From: Spizellomyces sp. 'palustris' | Lineage: Eukaryota > Chytridiomycota > Chytridiomycetes > Spizellomycetales > Spizellomycetaceae | Length of the DNA: 64,000 bases | Reading direction: 5' to 3' | Assembly: GCA_006535965.1 (NCBI GenBank) | Contig: QEAR01000084.1 | Coordinates: forward strand, 28,859-92,858 | Shown here: positions 47,971 to 59,937 of the stretch, piece after piece | Layout: the number at the start of each line of letters is the position of its first letter | Position numbering within the stretch: position 1 is the stretch's first letter | Made by a program: the position numbers and the translations under genes | Notes under the pieces: generated by a model | What the model was told of the DNA's origin: nothing | Databases searched by the model: none | Seen by the model: the letters and a program-made list of their open reading frames with translations, nothing else

Positions 47971-48712
47971 TGAATGCTGCAGGCGGGGCCGGTAGGTGAT
48001 CATTGCCCGCACTCCTCCAGAAGCGGGCATTTTAGCTCCGCGACGATGGACTTGCATGACTTGAGGATGTTGCTTAATATGGAATAATTAAATTAGCCGT
48101 TGGGTGCGTGGGTGGAACGCTTCGTTCGTTGCGGTGGCAGGTTTGGTTCGAATCCTGGTCGGCATTACTTTCCCCGCCAATAAACCATTATTGTTTATTC
48201 ATCATTTATGATAGAGTTGGCAGAGAAATGCAGCCGTAGAATAAACAATGTCATATCCAGTAATGGAATGTCACTTGACAAACAAGGTCAAGAAACCTCC
48301 GCTGGATGGTATCACCTTGAAATTTGTTGCACATTGGTCATGCCCGGCGGGCCGAGCGACGGACATGCACTAAAGGTATTTAGGCAAAATACATTCAACT
48401 ATTGCATCGTCATATTCAACAAGGCCGGGAACCAGCTTTTGATCGGCATGTAGGCTACGTACAACGACTAGCACGCTACAACTGAACAGTTTATATCGGC
48501 GCCTAATGGGCCGGGATTGATGGTGCGTGCGTTCTGGTGTCAGTTCCACAATGTTTTCTCCCGCTGCCGTTTGGACATATCAAATGCTTTGTCACCGCTT
48601 GCGACCATTGGCAAGAATTGCCTAATCAAAAGAGTCGTCGTTTGAACACTATCACCAATTTCCTCTTGTACAGTCAAGGAAGCCAGAATCACTAATATAC
48701 TAATATACAATG
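47971..48712. other. intergenic region with a tRNA-like B box
   Basis: About 740 nt with no gene. GGTTCGAATCC at 48145-48155 matches the Pol III B-box/T-loop consensus exactly, and TAGCCGTTGGG at 48094 is a weak A-box-like match. The flanks do not form an acceptor stem (the segment after the T-arm needs ATGCCGA, which is absent upstream), so this is not called a tRNA. Confidence 0.45.
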
Positions 48713-49854
48713 TCACGCAGCAGACCTAATATTACAAAGTTCCTTGTACTTGACCGAAAAATACCGTTTTACCTTCAGCGTCTGCTTTCTTCCCTTGGAG
48801 GGCAACGCAGCAAGTGGTGGGCCGACTTTGCGTAGAATTCTTTTGAGCCCTTTCGTCGGATGCTTGATTTCATCATGAGGACCAATTGTCTCGACTCTTG
48901 CCAAACGCTCCCCGCAATCCATGGATCCACATCTGCTCGCATCCATATCTCCTCTTTTCCCGCCATTTGGCAATGGAGGTGCATTCGCGAGTGTTGTGGT
49001 GGAGAGGTCGGACGAGTTTCTTCTACTGATGGCCACCCCGTACGCTCGAAGCATGAGAGCTGTAGGACTGGCTGCAATGGACACTTGTGAGGCATTGCGA
49101 CTTGCATTTTGCCAAAAATGTGTGGTCGCCAGCGTCCGGTCACGATCACGCAGAACGCCCAATTCCATCTGCAAATCTCGGATTTCCTTTAAATATACGC
49201 CAAACTAGTGTTTAACAAAAAAGCCAGTCGAATAACGGGTTGGTACAGTGAATAAATACCTCTTGCAAATGCATGATTTCGTCGCGGTAACCATTGGCCG
49301 TCTCTAGCTCACACTTTAGGAGGACGTTTTCTTCCAACAGAGCAGTGTACCGAGCGTCCAGATCTTGAATACTGGATTTTACAACACGTTCTGCCCTCTG
49401 ATTTGCGCATTCGTGATGAAGATAAACAACAAAATCCCCAAATATGTCAAGCAAAAATCCATATGGGTCAAACCTCCAGACAATCATTATCCATCTCTAA
49501 ATCCACTGTCCGCCTCTTGTAACTTTCTTCCTGCGTTCGAGTTCGTTCCAAATCTCCAATCATAAGGTTGAGTTCATTTTCTGCATCCTGCTTTGCGACA
49601 CGCCAGCGCCGCTTCCATACGCCAGCATCTGTCCTTGTTGCTTCCAGTCGTGTCTGGAGACTCTCTAGCTGTTTATGCAGCTGGGTATTTTCGGTTTGGA
49701 GCTCCTGTTCATATTCCCGTGATGTTTCTTGGAATTCTTCGAATAGACGACCCTCTTCAGTTACGTCCTCTTTCAACGCTTCAATGTGCTCCCGCGAAAG
49801 CTTGCATTTTGGGCAATCCGGTATATTATTCGGTAGGCAAGGCCAAGCTGCCAT
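48713..49854 (-). CDS. NudE/NDEL1 homologue, dynein-LIS1 regulator
   Basis: NudE family proteins recruit LIS1 to cytoplasmic dynein and act in nuclear migration and retrograde transport. Exon 1 (49854-49474) begins MAAWPCLPNN and leads into a long coiled coil with the family's FEEFQETSREYEQELQ and LERTRTQEESYKRRTVDLEMDNDCLE blocks. Exon 2 (49397-49260) continues RAERVVKSSIQDLDARYTALLEENVLLKCELE, matching the ND-LER-KR-SLEDFE-ER--FLE-EL pattern. Exon 3 gives EIRDLQMELGVLRDR and then a basic, non-coiled C-terminus ending at 48713. A CPKC pair near residue 12 is unusual. The exon 3 acceptor may be just before GAAATCCGAG or at the CTAG 18 nt upstream; both are in frame. The frame runs ATG-less upstream to 50037, so 49854 is the natural start. 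Confidence 0.82.
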
Positions 49855-50780
49855 TGTCAAAAAGAACTTTTGTATTGACAAGTTGCTCAAAGTATTCGCG
49901 AATCCGCGCTCTTTTTCAATATCGATCTGTTGATTTGGCCCATCCCGGGCAAAAGTCGTTTCAGTGTTTTGTCCATGACATACACAATGCGTACTCGGAC
50001 TGGGCATGGTTCTAGCTCTTGAACCACTCTTGGACACCGCTTCACCAATTTATGTCGATTTCGGAAGAGAAAAATGACCCCGTAACGTTCTTCCGACGTG
50101 TACTTTTTCTCGACTGATTTGTTGAAACTTTTGTGGACCACTCATGTGAACGATATTGAAGATACTGCAATGCGCAATCTTAAAATCGTCATAATGCGGG
50201 GACGGTTTGATATACTGAGGAAAAACAGAAATTATCCGCTTCTCTAAATGTCTGATATATTTTGTTTAAATCTGTTGAAGGTTGCCAAAATTGAGAGGCC
50301 TAACTGGAAATCATTTTGTGCCATTACAACCACAGTTACAAAACAACGATGAAAAAATCATGCGACTAGCTAGGGTTAGATTAAGATTAGGCATACACAC
50401 ACACTCACACACTCGTACTCACACGCAACACACTGCCCGGCAGGCAACACCTTGAAGCTTTGACTGCTCTCTCGTTGTGCTAGACATGAGCGATAGAATG
50501 TAGACGCAACGGGATTAGCGGCAAAATTGTGATCTAATGGCGGGAGACATGACTGCAGCGTGGGAGAGCCAGACGGGCAAGCATGAGATATGTAAACAAG
50601 GCAGCTTGCATGTTTGATTAGTTTTTTATGCAATGTACTATGGGTAAGATCCCTGTAACGGGTGCCAGGTAAACAAATGAGATAGAAATTGTAGGAAAAT
50701 GCTAAATTCATTATCATATAAACAATCCCATCTAACAAGAAAAAATTCGTCAATGGATAATATTGCGACGCAGATGAATG
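49855..50780. other. intergenic region with (CA)-rich microsatellite
   Basis: About 925 nt between the NudE start and the DAAO stop (both minus). A CA/CACT-rich tract runs at about 50393-50430. No gene was recognised. It should contain the NudE promoter. Confidence 0.45.
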
Positions 50781-52494
50781 TCACAGTTTTGCGGCTAGTT
50801 CGTCGCCGTGTGTCCCTCGTCTTGCACGTTCTCCATCAGTGATCATCGCGACGGTTGCTGCACAGCCGATACTAGATTGAAATCCGTAACCGCCTGGGAA
50901 AGTCTTTGGTTTAGTAACACATCCAGGTCATTCTTGACAAGTGGACATACCATGACCATAACAATGAACCAGTAAAACTTTTCGCTTATCGGTTGATTCT
51001 AAAGTTCATAAATGAAGATGTCATCTTCATTTGATCCAAATCACATAAACAAGATACTTACCCTTCCATTCAGCCTCACATCGCACGCCCCCCACGCGCG
51101 TCGGACGCAAGCCCGCCTTATGTTTAATGATATCAAGTTTTCCGTCCACTTGCAGCTCCGGACAAATGGATAAGCAACGTTGAATTATGGCCTCGGCTGT
51201 TGGCATGTCCGGCTCTAATGTACTGCTTCTGGGTCAGTACTGATGCATGCATGCCAAACAACACAAGGATTTGATAGACGTACTAGTTATTTGCTTGATA
51301 CGTGCCCCCTAGGACAACAATACCGTCATCACGGGGGATAATGTAGGTGAAATCCTCTGTCGTCCAGATATACCATCAGCATTTGGGTACCACGTCTCTG
51401 ACCAACAATGATGAACTTACCATGAACCTGACCCAATCGCGTGACTGTATGCCGAACATGTGGTGCTCTTACCAGGACAGTCTGCAAATATATTACAGAT
51501 ATGTTAAACAGAGTGTTGTGAGCGGCTCATGAATGCTTGATGAACGCACTTGTCCCCGTGTTGCATAAGTTTGCACATCTTCGACACCACCAAGCGTTCG
51601 CGCTCCAAGCCCCGCACAATTGATCACCACATCCACGTCCTCACTCAGCAACTCATCAATATGAGCGACACTCTGCTGTCGAAGGGATCCGCCAAGGGAC
51701 TTGAACTTTTCCAGCAGCCATAGAAGATACTTGGGAACGTTGATGCAGACTATGAAACCATGAAAATGAGCACCTGACAACGGCAGTCTTACAGCCAGGC
51801 ACTCACTTGTTTCATAGGAAATCCCAAATTTGCATGTTGGAGGGAGGGATGCAGTATCTAGAATCTTGTACTTTGGGGTGAATCGAGCAAAGAAGGGGTC
51901 TTCCCAGGACTCCATCGGATCGGCCCAAAACTCGAATGCTGATAGAAGCATCGGCGTATCAATAGACCGGTACGTCAAATAGACTCAGTAGGACGCAATC
52001 TTACCTGGTGCCATCATTAATCCAGTACCCGGGACATCGCATAACCGTATCATTGCCTGAAATGTTGTCTCATCCCATTCTGGACCAGACGGCATTAGCC
52101 ACAGAACTTTTCACCATTGAGACCAATAGTCTGTCTCTCCCACCCTGAAGCCTGTAGTCATCCTTTTCAGCAAAACTCCGCCAGTGAGCGCCTGCTGCCG
52201 GAGAAGTAAAGGAAGGGTCGTCCTCTGGGTTGTCGGGAAAAGCGCGGCTTACAACGGTAACTTTATAGCCTCGTGCTTGTAAGACACTAGAAGCACGGTG
52301 GAACGTATCAGGCCTCAACCCGCCAACAACTTGAACTCCCGAGTCCGCTCCTTACCCAGCTTTATTAATACAGCAGTGAACATTGGATCTTAGCATGCTA
52401 TCACGATAACTGTAGCTTAAAAAGACTTACCAACAGTCAGACCAACGACCCCTCCTCCCAGAACAGTGACCTTTGCGGCCGATTTCGACCGCAT
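50781..52494 (-). CDS. DAO: D-amino-acid oxidase (peroxisomal)
   Basis: FAD-dependent oxidation of D-amino acids to 2-oxo acids, ammonia and H2O2 in peroxisomes. ATG 52494 opens MRSKSAAKVTVLGGGVVGLTVG, a GxGxxG dinucleotide-binding motif right at the N-terminus. Further exons give VLQARGYKVTVVSRAFP, SPAAGAHWRSFA, VDVVINCAGLGARTLGGV, then EDFTYIIPRDDGIVVLGGTY (with the catalytic Tyr/Arg region of the family), CLSICPEL, AGLRPTRVGGVR and GYGFQSSIGCAATVA before TGA at 50781. The last residues are A-K-L, a variant of the PTS1 peroxisomal signal. The gene has many short introns. All motifs are present. Confidence 0.92.
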
Positions 52495-53111
52495 GACAAG
52501 GCGGTAATATCGCAAAGAATGATTTGCAGAAAAAACACTCGAGATTACGGGTTACACTGTGGGTTTATCTTTTGGATTGGACGAGGACACGTGACTCATA
52601 ATGACGCATATCTCGATACGCAAACTGAAACTAAAAACAAGTCTATACATTCATTTGAGTTCAAAATGAATACCCTTCTCATCAGCCCGAATCCTCGAAT
52701 CCTCGCGAGCTATGGTGACAGGGTGGTTAAAATTGTTGTCGACGATTCATTTTGAAATGATGTCTTGAGAGCAACTCTTTGAAGAATTTCATATCAGCGG
52801 GCATGTGGCGGTAAAGCATTAACGCATTACCTATAAATTACTTACGGTATCCTTGCTGTGCCATACTTTGATGACGGTGATTTTAAAGACAAGCACTGTT
52901 GAAGTTGTGATGTTTGGTGTGCTGAAAATGGCCCGTACCAAAGGGCCATAAATTGGCAGCATTTCGGTACGCAGTAAATTACGCCAAATATGGAAAGCGG
53001 AATCATGCTATATTTCTCGTCAATTGCTCTAAATGTCCTAGGCATTTTCCATTTTTCGACAAGCTACGGTATCAAGCAATACCAGATCCAATGTGGCGCA
53101 ATGTCCCATCT
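52495..53111. other. intergenic region
   Basis: About 615 nt between the DAAO start and the stop of the next minus-strand gene. AT-rich; open frames from 52990 onward on plus are antisense to the exon at 53112-53427. Confidence 0.5.
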
Positions 53112-54676
53112 CTACCCCATTGAAGGATTCATTCTCCAGCTTTTTTGGCAGCTTCGCAAAATCCCAACAATCATTTCTTCATCGCCCTCGATAACGTCAC
53201 CATGTGCCACTACGACGACCTTGACAGCCTCCTTCTTTATGGTTCCTATAACGCTCTCGTGCACCCATTGTTGAAAGGAATGTGCATCCTGGATGCAGAA
53301 AAACTTGCAAATTGGCGTTGGTCCAAAGAATCCAGCGCTGCCAAGGAGTTTTGTAATGGTATCCACGCCATCCATATCGATGTTAAAAAATAGATCCGTG
53401 GTAATCAGGGCGTGTGTGCGAGGTTTACTGCACGAATGAAAATCTGATGTTAGCATTGGTGGGACCTAGCTCGTATATTTAGGGCGCACCTTTCTAATTC
53501 CACGACATAGAGCAATTCCTGAGAGTCTGGGTAGCATCCTTCAGGACGAATGCAGCGAACAGGTCGACGACGTGCGCGAACGTCTAACGACTGGCCGATC
53601 CGCCCCGTGGCCAGCACCTGCCCATCTTGTTCCAGTTCATTGACAGCTTCATCAAACCCATAGTCGTCCTTCACATCCTCCCAGTCAGGTAACGGTTTGT
53701 CCTTGCGATCGTCCTGTAGCCACCATTGATCGATCTTCCAATCGGCATCGCCAGCCTCCTCAGAGGATGTGGACCAACCGGAACCACTGTCTTCCTGTTG
53801 CTGACGCTCATTCTCTTCATAGGCGTTTATGCGTTTGCCTTCTGATACCTTTCGGTGGCGGACTTGGGTTGTTTGGCGTTCTTTCGGCGTTTGCCAGGAG
53901 GCTGGTGTGAATTCAGTAGGACAAGGCTTGTTTTTCTCCGCCACCCAGTTCTTTGAACGCTCGTATTCGGTGACACAGTCTATGCATTTCCTCTGCTCAT
54001 CTTGTCTCCATTGGCGTGCTGAAAATTCTTGTTTGGTTTTACATTCTCCACATACACTGCACTCAACCGTGGGTGAAGGTGTCTTCCGACGCGGGGGAGT
54101 GGCCTTAATTTGATTGTCCTCTGCTGGCTTTGGTGCAGTTTCTTTTTCAGAAATCTCTTTCCCATAGCTCATGATCTGCCACACATTCTCGCAGGCCATG
54201 TCCACCTTGACAACCTTTTCGACGTCCTCCTTCTCCTTCTCAGGACAGGCGATCTTGGCGTGCGGATATAAATGATGCCACGCCTCCACGTATGTTCTAT
54301 GCATGCGATTGGGCACTACAATCCAAGTAACTTTGCCCAAAGCCTCCAGTTCCGCTCTAACCTTATCATTTAAACAGATCGGGGAGTGGATCCATAAGAA
54401 TTTTGTTCCAGGGAAGCGGTAGACAGTCATAGTACACGGCAACGCAGAGTTCCGAGGAGGAAGCCTTCCGACGACCGTCCAAAGATTTCGAGCATGCTGT
54501 CGAAGAGGTGAATGGGGATTGATGAGAGACGAATATGACATTCCTAGTTTTGGCGGCGGTGATAAAGCACTCAAAATGCAAAGGACGATTGACCGTTTGA
54601 CAGAACGAGGTGAATAATAGTAGGCGGCAACAATGCCCGCGGTGAGGGCGATGAAGCTTGTAGCAAAAGAGAGCAT
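53112..54676 (-). CDS. DUF4336 (metallo-beta-lactamase-like) protein split by a Cys-rich finger insert
   Basis: Two exons (54676-53490, 53427-53112; 62-nt intron) give 500 residues. A short N-terminal hydrophobic helix (MLSFATSFIALTAGIVAAYYY) precedes DUF4336-type sequence: LWTVVGRLPP, MTVYRFPGTKFLWIHSPICL, WIVVPNRMHRTYVEAWHHLYPHAK (split here for length). Then about 230 residues interrupt the domain. They hold CSVCGECKTKQEFSARQW followed by RKCIDC, a C-x2-C...C-x2-C finger resembling the Stc1/LIM-like finger of fungal heterochromatin proteins, and a long acidic Trp/Asp/Glu-rich stretch. The DUF4336 fold resumes at LLYVVELES, then LITTDLFFNID and VVVVAHGDVI. Typical DUF4336 proteins are about 250 residues with no insert. 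ATG 54676 is the first in-frame ATG. The function of DUF4336 is unknown. Confidence 0.75.
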
Positions 54677-55240
54677 TGTGTAGGACGCCTTGAAACGTCT
54701 CGTTCGCACGTAGAGATGGGATGGGACAGGAAATGCAGGCTTCAGGATGTGTGGAGAACAGGGTATGACTCAGCTCAAAAAAAAGCTTCCCCATAGCTTC
54801 TGCCCCTCAAAACCGCGTCCTGTCTCCTGTTACCTACCACGAGCAACTGGCAAGCAACTGTCAATGTTGAACCGCACATGGAAAGAAACTAGAAAGCAAA
54901 GCAACGTGGTTTATCAACGTCCGCAGCCATGTGCGCAGATGTTAGCATGGAACTTTGCAGAAGGAAAAACCGTTATGTTATTGTTCTTATTGTTCAATGC
55001 TGTCGGTGAGTTGGCACCTCCACATGATTCTTGGCTAAAAGGTGTAATTCTCTTGCACATTTTGTAAAATGGTGAGGAGGATGATCTTTGACTTGAGGCA
55101 AGGTACTCTGATTACTAGCGTGGCTTAGCTTGGTCTGTGTAAGCCAAATCGCGCAGCTGAACAAACCACGGGAGATTCCAAGCAAATTCCGCAATTCATT
55201 AGTTGTCGACTGAGATCAGGGCTGCTGAGGGTAGTCAAAG
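54677..55240. other. divergent promoter region
   Basis: 565 nt between the DUF4336 gene (-) and UBFD1 (+). No ORF or repeat of note, and no clear TATA element. Confidence 0.5.
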
Positions 55241-56457
55241 ATGATGGCAGCACAGGACCCCAACAAGGGCACACTATATCCTTTGTCACAGGGAGACGAG
55301 CCGGCTGTCTCTGGTACGAAGCGAAAGTTGAACGAACGTGGTTTGTCTCGCTTCCCCTCATTCTCTCAGACTTCATTGTTCCTTTCGCAAATTTCTGCCA
55401 ATTCAGTCCCGTTGACATTTCCATTCTATTCATTCTGCAGAAGAGGGGAAGGAACCACACGCCTCCTTTAGAGTCGCTTATGGAAAGATAACACACGACT
55501 TGACTTTTTCTCTGCATCGAAGCGTCGCAGAACTTAAACAGAAAATAGCAAGCGTTACAGGGGTACACACAAACATGCAGAAGCTGTTGTTTAAAGGTAT
55601 CACGCTGGAGGAAGGTGTACCTGAAACTGAGACTAACGCGAAGTTCGTATCATTACCTCACAGGAGTACTAAAGGACGATCAGACTTTGGCTCAGGCGGG
55701 AGTGAAGGATGGGGTAAAGATTATGCTAATGGCAAGCAAAGGTATATGACCTTCTGATTTACTAGCTCCCATAACAAATTGTCTCATAGATCTAAATGCA
55801 GTTGAAGACATTGTAAAAATTGCGACCGCAGCTGCGGCAACGCCTGTAGTGGATGCAACAGGTAATTGTTGGGTGTCAGAACATGTTAGCGTTACGTACA
55901 TAAAGCTTACGGCGTCACCAATTTAACTAGTCTCAAAACCCCGAATTGCACTAAGTGAACTTACAGAGCATAAAAAGATCGTTGACAAAGGCAAACCAGA
56001 CGATGCAGAGCCGGGAATACGTGGAAAACGCCTACCACTGCCTCCAGGCGGGTTGAGAGCGCTGTTAAATTCGAGAGGGGCCAAAACGCGGCTGACTTTC
56101 AAACCTGAAGTTGATCAATTGTGGATTGGAACGAACGGTGGGATTAGAAGACTGACGGTTATTTTAGCAGCTCTTTATTTTAACGTCCTTCACAGAACGT
56201 ACACAGAAAGTTAATCTGGGGAGCATCAAGAATGTAACATCAGAGTCCATCAAGGGACATGAAGAATACCATATAGTTGCCCTGCAGTTGGGACCTACAG
56301 ATAAGTCAAACTACTTCCTTTATTGGGTACCCGCGCAGTTTGTGGAAAGCATAAAAGGTTGGTTTCGAGAAACTCTGATGTTCAAATTTCCACTTCTTCC
56401 CCTTATATGGGTCCCTTTCCAGATGCCGTATTGGGTCCTTTTCAAGGATGGCTTTAA
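55241..56457 (+). CDS. UBFD1: UBFD1 homologue (ubiquitin-like domain protein)
   Basis: The UBFD1 family carries an N-terminal ubiquitin-like domain and a conserved C-terminal domain, and is linked to ubiquitin/NF-kB signalling in animals. Exon 1 (ATG 55241) gives MMAAQDPNKG...KRKLNE. After a CTGCAG acceptor near 55440, ASFRVAYGKITHDLTF and HRSVAELKQKIASVTGVH form the ubiquitin-like fold, continuing with LLFKG and VLKDDQTLAQAGVKDGVK. The family hallmark follows in later exons: KRLPLPPGGLRALLNSRG, KTRLTFKPEVDQLWIGTNE, LGSIKNVTSESIKGHEEYH, ALQLGPTDKSNYFLYWVPAQ and finally DAVLGPFQGWL with TAA at 56455-56457. All blocks are present in order. Confidence 0.9.
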
Positions 56458-56687
56458 TTCTGTAGTTGTTTTCATTTTTTATATACAATTCCATGCATAT
56501 ATTTGAAATCCTTTCTGAAATATCATCTATGGATACAGATGTAGGGCAGTCGCATCACTTGAAAGATTCTTGTCATCATTCAAAATCACGTGCGTCACGA
56601 TCGCATGTTCGCCAGATGTTCGCCTATAATAAGGTTTGTGCAGTGACCAATCACTTAAAATTCCTTGTTCTCGCTTCACAACCCGCC

Positions 56688-58875
56688 ATGACGGCGGATG
56701 AAGGAGGCCGCATAATGGGCCTCTTTCCATTCTTTATAGCAGGGTTCGCCGCATTTGTGGGCTCCCTAATATCATTTTACACAATGTTTCTACACTTGAA
56801 GAATTACCGACGACCAGAGGTGCAGGTAAGCATGTCATCATTGTCTGGGCTTTAGAGACAGTTCTGAAACTTATCCCTCGGCAATCTTGTAGAGACTTGC
56901 AATACGTATATTGTGGATGTGAGCATTTTCGTTTTGGTGGGCAGCTGTGCTATCATTGGGGCGCTGGCGAACCGATACGCAAGCTTGTAGGGACGCTTGA
57001 ATCTCTTGGCGGCTTGCGTTCCAGTGTCACATACTTGTATGCGGAATTTTGCCTCATCCTGGTCTAATGTAATCGTTAATTGGATTTTAGGGTTCCGGTC
57101 TATGCGGTAGCGTCGTTCACGAGCTTATCATCCCGATCCGCTGCAGATTACATTGACACAATACGAGATATATATGAGGTAATTACGATTTATGATATCT
57201 GCATGATTGGCGATCATCATTCGCTTGCTGAATTTGAAGTTTATTCACTGCAAATAGGCATTCGTCATATACTCGTTCTTCATTCTATGCATCAACTATT
57301 TGGGTGGTGAACGCGCTCTCCTTGCGATGCTCGAACAACGCATGCGAACACACCATCTTTGGCCGTTTAATTACTGCTTTTCTCCTATGGATGTACGTGA
57401 ACAGCATAGCTAGCTCCCAGTAGTATCTCCCTTGACCATCCAATCGGTTTCAGATGAGCGACCCAGAAACCTTTCTCTTCGTCCGGCGCGGAGTCCTGCA
57501 GTTTGTCATTTTGAAGCCAATTTTGAGCGTACTCACTATGATCCTAAAACTGGCTGGCCAATATCACGAAGGCTACATTGGCTGGACGAGCTGCTACATG
57601 TGGTTATCATTGTTTTACAACTTATCGGTCAGCTGGTCACTGTACTGTTTGGTGTTATTTTACATACAGTGCTCGAAAGACTTACAGCCGTACCGGTGAG
57701 ATTTTCCATTTCATTATTGATCATAGTACATATGGAGGACTGACTTCTGACATGCTGACTGACAGGCCTATGCCAAAGTTTATTTGCGTGAAATCCATCG
57801 TTTTTCTTACCTTCTATCAAGGATTGGGTATCGCCTTTCTGGTTTGGGCTGGCCTCATACATGATAGTACGTTTGCAATCGCATGCTGTTTTCGAGGAAG
57901 CATACTGATCCTGTCTCTATGCATTTGTAGAAAGCGGATATTCTGGAAGCAATCTTGCACTGGCGTTGCAGGATTTCTTGATTTGTGTTGAAATGCCGTT
58001 CCTTGCAATGTTGCATTGGTACGCATTCCCATGGACCGATTATGATGATCGCCGGTACGTCCAAAGAGAGGTCTACTGCGGAAAGCTTGAATCCTCACGT
58101 TTCCTGACATTGTAGACTATCATCGCGAGTGGCTTTTCTGTACGCTGTCCGGGATGCGTTTGGGGTGAAAGATATCATTCAAGATACATATCATACGTTC
58201 AGAGGGACAAGGTTTCGACATGTGCGAAGAGGAAGCCATCAGATCCTTATCAGGGACGACGATGTAGAGTTTGGCCCAGATAATCCTGCAAATGCAAGTG
58301 GATTTAGCCGATGGACGAAGAATTCCCGAAGACGCGACGGGTATGGGACTATCGCACACGATGACGCAAGTGCATGGGAGTCTGGTGAAGGAGACTGGGG
58401 TTCTGATAAGGAAAGGGAGACGACAAGTTTGGAGTTTACACCGCCCGAAAGCGATCCTGACCTGGAAGCACAGTACGAGAGTAGTCGCAAGTTACCTTTT
58501 GGGGATTATAACTATCCCGTTTTACACGAGGATCCAAGATTCAACAATCCGCCGATTGTACAGGCGGAAATTGAGCGAAGAGCGAGGGCGTATCTCAGTG
58601 GTGAGGGGTCGGGGCAGCAGAGAGGTAAAATGAAGCTTGCCAGTGGTCATGGACGTGCGATGCCGTCCCCAATTCGGAATCAATCAGACAAGGACGATTC
58701 AGGGGACAGCGCCATATTGCCGAGTGAGGAGGACGAAGATGAGGAGGCAATGGAGGATGCAGAACAGGAAGTGGTTTCCTTGATAGGTAGTCCTGGGAGA
58801 AGAATACGTGAACCAGCCCGTCAAGACCTTGATGGGTCATCAGATAGCAAGCGTCATAATAGCGGAAATATTTGA
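56688..58875 (+). CDS. TMEM184/Hfl1-type (DUF300, OST-alpha fold) membrane protein
   Basis: A seven-helix DUF300 family protein; relatives include animal TMEM184 and yeast vacuolar Hfl1, which binds Atg8. ATG 56688 starts MTADEGGRIMGLFPFFIAGFAA. Exon 1 ends at 56825 (CAG/GTAAGC). Next come RLAIRILWMVPVYAVASF, DYIDTIRDIYEAFVIYSFF and NYLGGERALLAMLEQRM, the family signature, then FVRRGVLQFVILKPILSVL, YNLSVSWSLYCLVLFY, KFICVKSIVFLTFYQGLGI, and DFLICVEMPFLAMLHWYAF. Seven splice junctions were checked for phase. After the last helix a soluble tail of about 250 residues includes DAFGVKDIIQDTYHTF and ends in a very acidic stretch (PSEEDEDEEAMEDAEQ). An Atg8-type role is possible but not shown. Confidence 0.88.
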
Positions 58876-59097
58876 TATATGTTTGTTTAGACTTCTAATG
58901 ATACCACGATTCCGCTAACTCACACACATATAACAACACATGCCAGAATAAACCAACGACAAGAAAGAATATTGTTTTAGGGGTCTTGGAGCTCAAATAC
59001 AACTATATACACGTGGCTTTTTTCGGCCTTCCCAGAGCGAAATAAAGCAACCCCATCCATCCGGTGGTATATATCACCAACACCCTATCCAAATAAC

Positions 59098-59937
59098 CTA
59101 CCGCCAAGCTCTGTCATTAAGCGATACCGCTCCTGCTGGTTGCATGTATTCATGCCTGTGGACGTCAACCGAGTCTCTTGGAAGAGCCACATCTTCAAAC
59201 GGATCTTCGCCCATTGAAGGGCGGCCGGGTTCCGAAACGAAGGATGGCCGCGGCATGGACTCCCAATTCGGTTTGGCTGTCAAGCTTGAAGGTGCCTGGA
59301 ACGCCGTGTTGTGGGTCACATTTTCCCCGTTCGAGTAAGGATAAGGATTGGACTTGTACTTATCGACATCTGCCTCTTGGGTAGTCGCACCGGCTTGCTT
59401 GAAAGGGTTGTCGACAGCACGCTGCCCATTCGCATGGTCGGTACCACTTTCGGGATCTTTGAGGACATTATAATCGGTAGATTGCAGGCGCCAGCGGTAA
59501 GACTGGATGCATCGGTAAAAGTACACCAAGAGCAGGAAGCTAACTAGCCCTGTAACAGCAACAAACATAGTCGCATTGTTGACCGCGGTTTGACACGAGC
59601 CAATGTCGGTAGGATTGCGACTTTGGCACATTTCAACCAATTGGTTTCGACGGACAACCATGAAGATGGGTAGTGCAACAGCACGAACGAGCGCCGTTCC
59701 CAATATGAAGCTGTGCACAGTGGCCCAAACAGTCACGAGCTTGTATGAGTTCTGTTTATGATAATAACGTGAATGGAGGAGAATGACAACCAGGGGCTAG
59801 TAACGACTACTTACCAATGCCACTCCCACTGCGCCCATCAGAGCAGCGAGGGTCACTAGAGAATCCAATCCTATTGCCACCCACTGTATCCACGGCCAAG
59901 GTCCAAAAACCGAAGTGCCCCCTTCAAATATGCACAT
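59098..59937 (-). CDS. small multi-span membrane protein with cytosolic tail
   Basis: Two exons (59937-59815, 59751-59098) give about 258 residues. Hydrophobic segments are IQWVAIGLDSLVTLAALMGAVGVAL, LVTVWATVHSFILGTALVRAVALPIFMVV, and ATMFVAVTGLVSFLLLVYFYRC. A Cys-containing loop (MCQSRNPTDIGSCQ) lies between the second and third, and a polar tail of about 140 residues follows, rich in P, N, S and D with YPYSNGENV. ATG 59937 is the first in-frame ATG, but it leaves only a short N-terminus, so an upstream exon with a further helix (four-helix topology) is possible. I recognise no family with confidence. Small tetraspan plasma-membrane proteins of fungi (for example the MARVEL or Sur7 type) are candidates. 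Confidence 0.6.

Noticed and set aside
48094-48170. tRNA gene
   Set aside because: Only the T-loop matches; no 7-bp acceptor stem and no convincing D or anticodon arm can be drawn.
50393-50430. CRISPR or structured repeat array
   Set aside because: It is a simple CA/CACT-rich microsatellite without spacers.
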